DNA of 64,000 bases from Seiridium cupressi. Its lineage: Eukaryota > Ascomycota > Sordariomycetes > Amphisphaeriales > Sporocadaceae. Below, one piece after another: positions 35,010 through 46,107 of this stretch; the stretch's first letter is position 1; the number at the start of each line of letters is the position of its first letter. The notes under the pieces are model-generated. The model was not told the DNA's origin. It did no database searches and saw only the letters and a program-made list of their open reading frames with translations. Both the position numbers and the translations under genes were made by a program. The stretch spans positions 1-64,000 of the forward strand of contig JARVKI010000021.1 of NCBI GenBank assembly GCA_036674765.1, written 5' to 3'.

Positions 35010-38000
35010 GTTGTATAGCGCAACATTAAAGATAGCCTCAAGGACGCCTTAGACGGTAGGGAGTGGTGTTGTGTTGTCCAAGTACGAGAGTGGTTCGAAC
35101 AATTACGTCTGCTGGAGAACGGGGGAGGGCCCGGGAATTAAGAGGTGGCACCAGGACCGCATCTACCGTCGCCCTGGGTGGATGGAGCGCTAATGCAGAG
35201 CCAAGAACGCCTTAGCACGCCGTGGCTGATCGCTTGCACAGTGACCCCGTTGGTGGATTCCCCCCTAGTCAAGAGAGCACTAAGGTGCTCACCACTGAAC
35301 AGAAACGCTCGCTGGCGACAGTCCAGTCAGCCTACTGCCTCGTGGCACCGGTTGACGCGAGACATGAGTGATACATGGCACAGGCTGAACACGGTAGAAA
35401 AAGCATTGAAATGCGCCTGTGGTTGTTCTGATATCACCCCAGAGTCTGGGAGGACGGCGGACTCTAGGGGCCGCGGTGGCAAGACCGGGAATAACCAGAC
35501 ATGAACTGATCAGGAACGACCCTGGCCGCCGCCCAGAGCCTGACCCAGCGCGGCATGACCTGCTCTGGGGATAGGCGTTGCAGTACCCATGGGTTCAGAA
35601 TCGTCTGACTCGCATTCTTCGGTGGTTGCTCCATACGTGGGAACCTCGAGCACGCTATAGTCGCACGGTCTTGCACCAAGTCCTGCGCTAGCTGCCATGA
35701 TCCGGTAATAAACCCGGCGATATGGTTCAGTAGAGCTAAGGAGGCGCCGGCTCTTGCGCTACGCTATGCTACCAGCTGCCTTCTTATTTCGTACAGTACA
35801 TGCAGTTATGGCCCAGGCTTATCCCTGGGCATCAGGAATACGGAAACCCAGCCAGCACTTACCAGAGACTCGACTGCATATATGCATGTGCAACACACAC
35901 AGTACGGCCCATGGGCTCATGCGCGCATTCCTCTGTCACACACTCGACGCCTCGGGTGGGTAGATTACAGTCCGGCCCTGAAGCATACAGCCTGGGGAAC
36001 CCGCGAAAGAGAGAGAGAGGCCCGAAGCCGTTGGAAGCCCCAGAGACAACACGACCCCAGTGCTCCCGTTCTGAGCGGGGATTGGCCGCTGTACCCTGGC
36101 TCGGTGGATTCACGGCTCCTGCAAGATGGGTGGAGCAGGGTATCGATCATCCGGACAGGGCCAGGATGGCCTATGAGATCCTGTTTCCCTTGTTCTGGAA
36201 ACCCAGACTCGCCCAATGGCTGGTCATGCACGTCTTGGAAGGGCAGAAGAATGGCAACACCCATTCAGTCGGTGCCCTGCAGTGCCCTGCCGATGGCGTA
36301 CCAGTGCCTCTCGAGCGTCACTCGCCGAATCACGTCTCAGTGCACATGCAGGCGAGACGCACAGTATCACACACCCTACCTGGGCTCACACATCGGAGTT
36401 CGGAGTTGCCACAGATTTCAGCATCTGTTCTACCACGGAGGAAACGAAACGAACGAACGACTGATTGGATATACTCGACTGCTTTTGTCACAGTGAACAA
36501 AACAACACGTATGATTTAGCGCTCTCACTGTTGTGATCTGTGTTGCGCGCTTCTTATGAGAGCCTTCTTTCCCCGGCGAAGCGCTAGGTTAGAAACTGGT
36601 GGGTGTCCGCTTTTCAAAGTGTGGATTCGGTTTGTTCAATGGTGAAGATACGTGAAGCCTTACACTCAAGCCACGTGCTTCAGCCGTCGGGTCAAGGCAG
36701 AATGGTGTCTCGACTAAACAATTCAGATGGCTTTCAGTAGTGCCTATTTAACGGCCGTTGGACGAGTGGTCGGAAACCTCTTCCGTTCAAACGTCATTTG
36801 TCCCAGGCCGTGAGCCATGCAGAGCCAGGGCGGGCTGTGGTGACAGTACGCCAGCCTTACCTAACCAAAGCCTGGGATTTGGCACTGCCAGAGCCCCAGC
36901 TTATGCGAAGACGAGGTCATCAGGGCTGCCATCCAAGACTTCCCAAACTTGGTCCGCCGAGTCTGTGCCACTGTCCACGCAGTTGTTTTTTTCCAGCTGA
37001 TTGCAGCCATGATACGACCTGCTGCGTGGCCACGAGGCCTCGGAGCGGTGATGGCTGGAAACGGGCTTCGAGACGTGCCTTGAGACCTGCAGGGCGCACG
37101 TGGATGGCGATGAGCATGGCAGAAAAACGAATCATCGTGTCGCCAAGCGACGCTCTCCCTGTCTGCCTTGGGTTAGCACGTCGCAGTGTCACGGGCGCAA
37201 TGATGTCTCTACATTGCTTGAGGACCCGCACACTCCCTGTCAAGATGCTTAAGGTTTGTCTTGGGCTCTTGCGCCAGCTGGGGCCCAGCCCGCGGGCCGG
37301 TTCAAACATCCCCTTCAGGACTGGACGAAAGTCTGGGGTTGTGATCGCCACAGGACCAATGGTAGGGCTTATACTCGGTAGCAGGAGCGCGGTTGCCTGG
37401 TGCTGCAATAAAAGGCGCCTATTCCCTATTGACGTCTTTTGGAAACGGCTTATGCTTCATATAATCAAGTCTCACTAGCTGCCTCATCATTAAGTTGTAT
37501 GACGACGATGAAGGGCCGAAAGGACCTATCCTCCGTCGCCATACAGTTGGCCCACCTTGACATCTGTCGTGTCGTGGGGCAATGCCGTTGGGTAAAAAGC
37601 CTGGCCAACAAGATGGTCAACTTTCCTCGAGACCTTGACGCCACCAACTGCTAATATCGTTCGACTCCATAACGCCCCGAGACTTTGGTCCTTGGGTCTG
37701 CCAGCCCTACCTTTGCGTCGTTTTGCCGCCAAGTACCGATGCTACACAGAGATGTGGACGGTCCGGTTCCAAGAGACACGAATCCAGGCGGCGTTGGTGT
37801 GGCCTCGCTGCTCGCAGGTAAGGCTCTTGGAAATGGAGCAGCGTACACCAGCGTACACCAGCTTTGTTAAACTATGTAGCTACATAATCATTCTAAATTC
37901 ATCACGCCTATCCAGCTGCTGTCCAACCCCTGAGCGTTATTACCAGCGGAGATATATTTAATATATTAATTCTTAGATCCGTTGAAAGAATGCTTTATTG

Positions 38001-39203
38001 ATTTCAATTCCTTATGCAGCCACCGGCCTGATGTTATTGAGGCTATCACGGCTTAGTGCTGAAAAGAAAGGAGCCGTACTTTTGTAGCATGGGGCCCAGC
38101 CAGCGCCGACGCCTGCACTGACGCGGTATTCAACCCCCACAGGGACCTCTTTGTGCTTAGCGTTCCGATGTATCGTGCCGGATCGGCAATTGTTGCCAAT
38201 CATCAGCCTGTGACGCCAGTATGGAGCTCGAGGTCTAACCGTCCAGGACCCCGAGTATTGGGGACGTGGAGAGTATTTATTCATCAGACGGAACAGTGGT
38301 TTGGGCCACGTCTTTGGGACGTTGTATTACTCAAGTCATCGCACTGCATGGGAAACCCGAGGTATATGCGAATAGTGCAGCGTCGCAACCGGCGACCATG
38401 GACTTCCTATGAGGATTTTCGCCCCGCGCGTGCAGTTAGGTGATTATCTTTATGATTCTTAATCTCGCAAAGGTGAAATCGAGTGCGATTTCGGCTGCGG
38501 CTTACTGCAGCGCCCTCCCATTAGGTCTCTTGCGTTCGGTAAAAACGCCTGCATGAGGCCAATGATCGCTTAGCCAGGAGGCTCAGCTACGTCGACTAGG
38601 CCACGTACGGTTTGAGGGATTTCATAATCAATAAATGTTACGGGGACATGGGGCACAGCATAGATGATGGTACATTTGTGGTGCAATCTAGCAAGCCGTC
38701 AAAAGGAAATACTACAAAGCTTGGGTCGATGACAACTTTGAACGCAAGCTATAAGTAATAAAACACAGCAAGGTATAACAAACGAAGTACGAAATCTATA
38801 CATGAGAAGCCCGTGGCCCATGAACATATCGAATTTTGCCAAGGGAAATGTTGTATAATGGTTTCAGTTCAGCAAATTGTTGGAAATCACCTAAATTAAA
38901 TCGACGTGTTCACTTTGAGGTTTCCACCGGGACTGGGTAAGACCAAAGTAAACTTAGCAATCACATTAAGCAGAGAATGAAAACGTGCTGATGCTGTCAC
39001 ATCATCGAGTCTCAAAATCTATCTCGAGCTTAGTACTCGACCTGAAAAGCTTCGCGAGATTTCTGCCCCAAACAACAACAGCGCTGCCGCATCCACAGCT
39101 AAAGAGCTGTCATGACCCCCAATGGCCTGTATTCTGGGAAATCCCATACCGCGAGCTGGTAAACGAGCTATGAACCCGTTGGGTGAGCCTGAGCCTTGGC
39201 TGT
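35010..39203. other. 4.2 kb gene-poor region
   Basis: This is the largest spacer in the window. Several long frames overlap each other on + (35800-36519, 35882-36496, 36798-37478) and on - (36920-37408), which reflects low stop density in GC-rich DNA rather than coding; none shows a domain or matching introns. A 10-bp unit (AGCGTACACC) is duplicated at about 37841-37860. From about 37900 to 39000 the sequence is AT-richer. A long non-coding transcript is possible but nothing supports one directly. Confidence 0.5.
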
Positions 39204-42200
39204 CTACAAGCTCTTGGGCCACAACCGGGAGCCATGCAAACTATCCATGGCTTCACGAGGCTGGCTTTTGACAAACTGTATCTCGTCGTCCGAATCGTCA
39301 TCCCTCTTCACAAGCTGACTACCTGTGATGTATAGAGCGTCGCCCCACTTCCCATTCATGCTACTGGTGTCTGGCTCTCGCGTGATGGATCGATAACTCG
39401 TGATCGAGACCTCATCGTCTGGGTTCGTGTCTGGGTTCGGGCTCTTGGTACTCTGCTCTGTCTTGATTAGCTTGTCCTCGGAGTCAACAGACCCTATGAA
39501 TCCAGGGGACTTACTCTTGTCTAGTAGGCGATAGTCTGTCAGTCCGTCATTGGCGGAGTTGGGGCGACTATACTTGGTTTCAAAAGCGCTGATACTTGAA
39601 ATGGTTCGTGGCTGCGGCGACTCTTTCTTTACCGAGGTGCGGATCTGATCCTCCTTCGACCACTCATCCTTGACCAAGCTCTCAGCCTTAATTCGATTGT
39701 CAGGGGGCAGCTTCTTCACGAAATCCTCATACTTGGGAACCCAGCTGTCGGCATCCTTCTTGGTGATACTCTCTATCTTGATACGTTCATATTTAGCTTC
39801 GTTCATGTCTGAAATGCCTGTTTGAATGTCTTCATTCTTGACATTATCATCCCTTGCCAGTTTGAACGGTTGTGTTTCATATTTATGAAGAGGCGTGTCT
39901 ACCATGTCGATGTCGATATCGTGGTCGCTATCGAAGACGTCATCGTCGTCGGCATGAGACTGGTCTTTACCTTCAGCTCTGGAACTGCCGTGTCCAAGAA
40001 TTCCGAGGTCGTCGTTAGCGTCCGACTCTTCGCCTTCAGCATGATCGTCATCCTCGTCTTGTCTCTCTGAGGGGAGTCTAGTAGTCGAAAATTTGCCAAG
40101 TTGGCTGCTAGGATTGCGACTGGAGTTTATACTGTCATTGTTGATGCCGTCGTCATGGACCAGGTTCCCCTTCTCGTTCTCGGTTTCGTTGTCGACTTTC
40201 TGCTGAGTTTTCTTCCCCCTGTTACTTCTGGTAACGCCGCCAAACTTGACTTCACTTTCGAGTAGCTTGTCGATCTCGCTCAGTGGCTTGGAGCTGCCGA
40301 CCCCCTTTATCGTCTCTTTGAGACCCTCTGCGGCCTTCTTGGCATCAGCCTCAGCCTGGACTGCCTCTATATCCTGGTCCGTGTAAGACATATTCGCGAC
40401 CAACCTTTGAAGCCGGGCCGTCTTTTTCGGACTGACATCAGAGAAATCAATGTGCGGAAACGGCATCATTTCGATATGACCGGCACCCAGACGGACCCGT
40501 AGCATAAGCTCTAGTGCTCGCTCAAGTACGGCAGGGTTGTCCAAGTCTTCCACCGTCCAAATCTTAGGTGCGTGGCCGTCATCGTCTGTGATGCGGAATG
40601 AAAGCAGCCGTCGAAGTTGGTTTTTACCATGGTCGAAGTGACTTTTCGTCTTTGGTAGTCTCTTGAACTCCTCATAATACTCTTTGCGAGGTTTAAGAGC
40701 CAGAAACGTCTCCAGATCACCACCATCATTGTCGTCATCATCTTCACCCGATCTTTTCTTGAACCAGCCAACGCCTCCCGGAACCTCTGCGGGGGTTATC
40801 TCAGGCTGTTTGTGGACCCTCTTTCGAGAGGTGTCGGTAGTGGTCGTCAAAGTGGTGTTTACTGAAGTGACGCTAGCAGTATCTGGTATGTCCAAGTAAT
40901 TACCAAGACTCTGTTGATGGTCTTCCTGGACTTCCCCTTCGAGCTTGACTTCTGGTAAGACTAATGCCAAGGCTTTGCCTTGGTCAAGTATTCGCTTCTT
41001 ATCAGCATGGAAGTCCATGGGCCATCCATCTCTATCCATCTTGTCAATGACCGATGTATCTGCGCCATCTGGCTTTATGCCAACTCCACCGATGTCCTCC
41101 TTCTTGACATCTGCATCATCCTCATCCTTCATTTTGATAGGGGCCGCACTAGAAGCCGATGCAAGCTGCGAAGGGAATGGGGTCATAGGACGGGCGGGAG
41201 CACTTGGTTCCTCGGTCAATGATGTTAACAAGCTTTTCTCTTCGACAAGTTGCTGGCCCTCATCGCTATTCCACGCGTCTTCGATCTCATATTGAAACAG
41301 GTTTAGTAACTGGACTAAGATGTCGTTCATCTCGCCCTGCACGCGGGCTCCTAGCTCGGGGAGAATCTTTTCGATCTGTCGACCTAGTGATAGAACCGAT
41401 ATGAGTATGCGATGAGCGAAGCAACGAGAAAAGGGCAATGGGATGAAACTTACTTTCACGGAAGGCATGATACGAGTTTTTGACTTTCGGGCGGAGAACC
41501 TTGACATTCTTGGTCTGGCCAACGCGGATGACTCTGTGCACTGCCTGCCACTGGACGGCCAGGCTGTGGGCTTGGGAAGCAACAATCACACGCGCACAGT
41601 TCTTGTGGAGGTTGGAGCCGGCGAAGGCGACGGTATACATCTGAATGAGGACCTGTACCGAGTCTTTCGCGTCGTCATTGAAAGAGGCGATGAGCTCTTT
41701 CCTCTGATCCTGGGTCAGATCAGAATGAAAGACGCGGCAGTTGATGCCAATGAGCTGCAGGACCATCTCATAGTAATACGCGAGAATCGGGACGGCCTCG
41801 GTAATCAGTAGCTTTGTTATCTTGTCGCCACTACCTTGGCCCAGAACATTCTCCTTTAAGTCATGAAGAATGTATCGCAGAATGGGTGAGCCCCTGATTG
41901 CTACTTTCAGGTAGCCCAGGGCCGTTTGAGGGGTGGGTTCATCCGGTCCAAGCAGGAACTCAGCGAGCTGAATGAATGTGATGCCCGCACTGCGCATCTG
42001 TGTGATGTACGGCCCCGTCGTACCAAAGTCATTGTTGCCAAAGAGCCTGTCGAGCTTGAATACATCCATGGATGACGAAGCGATTTGCCATTGGCGGTGG
42101 ATGGTTGGGAATGCTTTGAAAGATTTCTTGAAGTCGAGGCTGGAATTCTTGTTCTTCCCCATGATTGCGGACCAATTTTCCATGAGCCTTATGTATTCAA

Positions 42201-44265
42201 TAAGCAGATTAATATGCGCAAACTGATATTCTGAGGCTGTCTTCCGATCCAGGTCGATGTTGATAGTCCAGCTGTCGACTGTAGGGAAAAGGCCTTCCAG
42301 GGAGATAGGCATCTTCTTCTCCCAGCCCTGGAAGATGAACGATCCAGGACCTCGCTTGAGCATCGCCACCGACTCGAAGAAGCGGAGGTACTGCCGTGTT
42401 TCTTCGATGTCCTGGCCGTTGCCCCTTCTGTCTTTACACAGAAGTCGTGTAAGGAGGCTTGGTCGGACTGCAGCGAGCTGGAGATCATTGTAAGGTTCGA
42501 TACAGGCAAGCCCATTTAGCTTTTCGAGGCTATCGAAGCATTCGATTTCTTCCCAAAGGCCAGGATCTGAGCGCAGATGGTCCTCTGCGGCACTCCAGAG
42601 CAGCCTTGCCAAGCCCAGCAAGTCGGTGAGCGTATTGAGACACGGTGTCGCTGTGATCAGCAGTGTGAATTGTCTCTCCAAAAGGCTGACGCTCTTGAAT
42701 ACTCTTGTGGAGGCATTCTTGACTTTGTGTGCCTCGTCAATGCAGACGATAGAGAAGTAACGTCTCGCGTCCGTGAAGCGCGAATGCCATGTGGGTGTCT
42801 CGTCCTCCTCAGTCTCGACGTAGCATGTTCTGGAAGCCCAAGTATCTACTGGCATCACGATAATAGTCTTGGATGCTTCCCAATTTTTCATGTCCCAAAT
42901 ATACCGTTCAGGCCAGTCAGTGAAGTCGTAACTGGATAAGTGTGTGACACGACCATCCCTAGGGAAGTGTTTGCTAGTTCCCCCACTGACCAAGATTTTC
43001 TTGATCGAGTCTGTGGAAGTGCTCTGAACTATCTCCTCAACCCATTGGGCTGCGACTGTGATATTGGGGCACAGGATCAAGACTGGGCAATGGAGTTCCC
43101 GCCCATTAGTCGCAATCTCAACATTCAACCCATACTTGACCATAAGCTCAATGCTGGCAATGGCTGACAGAGTCTTTCCAAGCCCCATGGAATCGGCAAG
43201 TATTGCTCCTCCGTATCTCGGACCTCGCAACCGTTGGCGGTTACTTTGCTCGTCTGGAGTCTCAAAGTCCTTGAGCGGAGGCAGTTCGCCAAGAAGTCGG
43301 GACAGGATCCAAACGATGGCGGTGATTTGATTGTCGAGAAATCCTTTAGGAGATTTCTTCGGAGGCTGTGCCGTGAACTTGTTCCTGCCGACGAATCTGC
43401 GCTCTAGGCCATCATGGTTGGCTTCGTTTGTGAATTTGACGGCTGGCAGGAGAGGAGAGTTCCAGACACTCAAGTTGTTCCGCCCTACGAATAGTCAAGA
43501 TCAACGAACAAGCAGCTATTGGGGTGAGAAAGGGTCTGGATTGTTTCACTCACCATAATTTCCAGCACGTTCCATCTGAAGATAGGTGGCACATGCTTGG
43601 ATGGGTGGACCCAAGCTGTTGGGAGAGGCAGAAATCAATGCTTGTGCCGCACCTCCAACACTCTGGACCAGACCATACTCACCGCCTTTCTTCAAGACCG
43701 GATTGGGGTCCTGTGAGGCTCGGGTTAGTGTATCACATCGGAGAGATTTCAGCATGATCAGGCAAATACTGACCTCAGCATCGACATCCTGTTGGCCATC
43801 GGCGCGGATCGCATCAATAATCTCTTTGGGCAGCACTTTCCTAGTGCCGCCGATCTGATAGCTGACTGTTTCGTTCTGCATGACTTCACCTGTGGCATGA
43901 AAGCCATCTGGAGGAAAATCCTTCAGAGCTTCACCGATGGCCCAGCTGGCATATCTCTCCCGGTACACCAGCTTATCCCGGCCCATTGGCATCTTGAAGC
44001 CATTGAAGAATGCTTGAACATCCTCGTTCGTCTCGAACTTGGTATATGGGTCCCAGGGGCCTTGCTGGACATTTTGGTCCTCTTCGCCGGCAGTGAATTT
44101 CTCGATTTTCTTGCGCCACGTCGGTCCTTTACCATGTTTTGGGCGGTATTTTTTGGTCTCCCCACCATGCTCAGGAACAGCACCTGAGACAGATGACTTG
44201 GGTGCAGCAAGCACACTAGGTCCAGCCGTAAGTTCTGGCGTAAAGTACCAGCGGGACGGAGCCAT
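39204..44265 (-). CDS. SNF2-family DNA-dependent ATPase with acidic C-terminal tail
   Basis: The four exons are 44265-43774, 43710-43554, 43484-41454 and 41383-39204, giving 1619 aa. The introns are 63-70 bp and phase-consistent; the first uses a GTCAGT donor with ACTAAC branch and CACAG acceptor and could be retained without breaking frame. The ATPase core lies at about residues 260-900: Walker A DSMGLGKT (about 314-321), DEAH box IDEAHKVKN (about 466), motif III LLITATP, and helicase-C motifs FHSDLTQDQRKELIASF and QWQAVHRVIRVGQ (about 861-873). The motif VI is divergent from the usual AHRIGQ. Some 700 residues of acidic, Ser-rich sequence follow, containing one probably folded island (HFDHGKNQLRRLLSFRITDD to MPFPHIDFSDVSP). 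By family it is a chromatin or DNA translocase. The exact subfamily is not recognised. Confidence 0.9.
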
Positions 44266-46107
44266 CGTGCGATGAGGGTGAAGTGAGGTGAGACGCGCGT
44301 TCGTCAATGTAAGCTCAGCCCGGACGGAGGCAGAAGGTGTGAAGTAAATCTGTGGGAGATGGAAGGTATTGGCTGAGTTTGGCTGGGGATCAGGAAGGAG
44401 ATGGATACAGAAATGGGCAGGTGTTTTGTACGAAAAAGAGAGATCGCCAGGGCTCAACTTCGAAGTGAATCCGGTTAGTGTTGTATGGCTGAGGAACAAC
44501 AGGAAACAACCACCACCACAGATTATTGTAACACTGTTGCCAAGGTAGTCGATCGTCGGTCTGGATACGTTTCAAAGACGGAATGGACTTCACGTCCTGG
44601 TGAGCAACCCTGCTCGCTCGCTGGATGTATTGTTCATCAAGTGCCAGTTGTGCCAGAATATGAGTCTCCTATGGCATAGCAGAATCCTCGAGGGAAAATT
44701 GTATGCCTTGTTCTGGCAACTGGTGAAGCTCCTCATAGGGTGAAGTACTTCATCTGTAGTGAGACAGCGGAAGTCATTTTGTAGGCAACTCTTGATCGTC
44801 CATGACGATTTATTGTAACTGGGCTGTGAATTGTTCTTTCCGGCTCTGTATTGCCATAGTTGTGATTGTTTAATACTTCCACTGCCGTCTGGACGATCTA
44901 TAATTTTGGCTAATCGCACAGTTGTAGTTGCCTGTTAGGAAAATTGAGTGTCGTTGTGAGTCTACGTTTTGTAATCTCTTTAAGGAATCACGAAGATGAT
45001 AAGTCTTTATTCACCTATATTTTGAGTTTTTAGAGACAGGCAAAGAGAAACCATAAAATGGAACATAACATAAGTTTCAAAAAGTCATATTACGACGCAT
45101 TTATAGAATGGAATCCTTGTGGCCGCCGAGTTCGCGACAAGAAATGTGACGAATGTCCTCCTGTTGAATTCAAGGATTATGAGATAGACTTTGGGGGCTT
45201 CTGGGGAGTATACAAGCTAACCAGCCATAATAAGACGTTCAAGAGCACGATGTCACCACCAAAGGGACGGACGCATTGAGCAAAAAAGGAAATGATGCGC
45301 TATTGGAATATCCCAAGGTAAGGAGCGTAATTCGCTGGACTACCGGGAGTGGTTTATGCGATGGCTATTGATATCTTTGAGTTAACCGACGGCTATTCTT
45401 GCTTACTGCGTTTCTGCATAAGCTGTCGACAAGCCTTTACCACTCCGCAGCATGTGGAAATATGGAATCGCTACCACATCAACAAGTGCAGGGCAAGTTT
45501 TTATGCAGCAATCTTCGACAAAGTGCAGTGTCTCGATTTCAAATGTACCTGTGATGAAGGCTGGCTTTACTTACATCGTGTTATGCAAGGAGGACAATTT
45601 GTCTTTGCGCCCCTCTCAACTCACCAGTCCTGGATTTGATTCTGAAGCTCGAGAGCTTTTCTGCTGACAGTTCGATAATTGACCCACAGAGCCAAACATG
45701 TGGTGATGAGATTGTTCATTTCTCATCTATAGAGAGCAGTATGCTTTCGTCCTGGGCTATTGTTTTTTTTTTAGAGTGTTGTCTGGCCCACGCTTGGTAT
45801 TTTGACACTCTCCACCCAGTACCAGGACAAGTTTCATCCACATCCTTCATTTATTATATTCGCCAAGGAATATATTCATATGCTTGAGCATCGGCTAGGT
45901 TATGACCTACGCTGATGTGATCCCATAGTGTATCATACCCTAGCCAATCATCTTTCACCAATTAGATCCACTTCTTATAATAAAAAGATCTAGAGCTTTG
46001 GATTCGGAGCTTGCTTTCTTCCTCCTTTTAGTTCGATTTTTAAAAAGCGTTACAATCAATACCCTGCTGCATCCCCACTCCTGAATTGATTATCTCAATT
46101 GCTTAGG
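44266..46107. other. Divergent spacer, SNF2 gene and MOSC fusion gene
   Basis: This 1.8 kb region separates two divergent genes and is AT-richer than its flanks from about 44900 to 46050. Two + strand open frames here, 45058-45279 (74 codons) and 45361-45639 (about 92 codons, cysteine-rich, with CISCRQAF and HINKC), have protein-like composition but no recognised family and no valid splice between them; they are not called as genes. The last 100 bases are the likely leader of the MOSC gene. Confidence 0.45.

Noticed and set aside
35800..36519. 239-codon and 204-codon overlapping + strand frames
   Set aside because: Both frames are open together, codon use is unbiased and the products have no domain; low stop density in GC-rich DNA explains them.
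36798..37478. 226-codon + frame and 162-codon - frame on opposite strands
   Set aside because: Neither has coding bias, conserved motifs or sensible introns.
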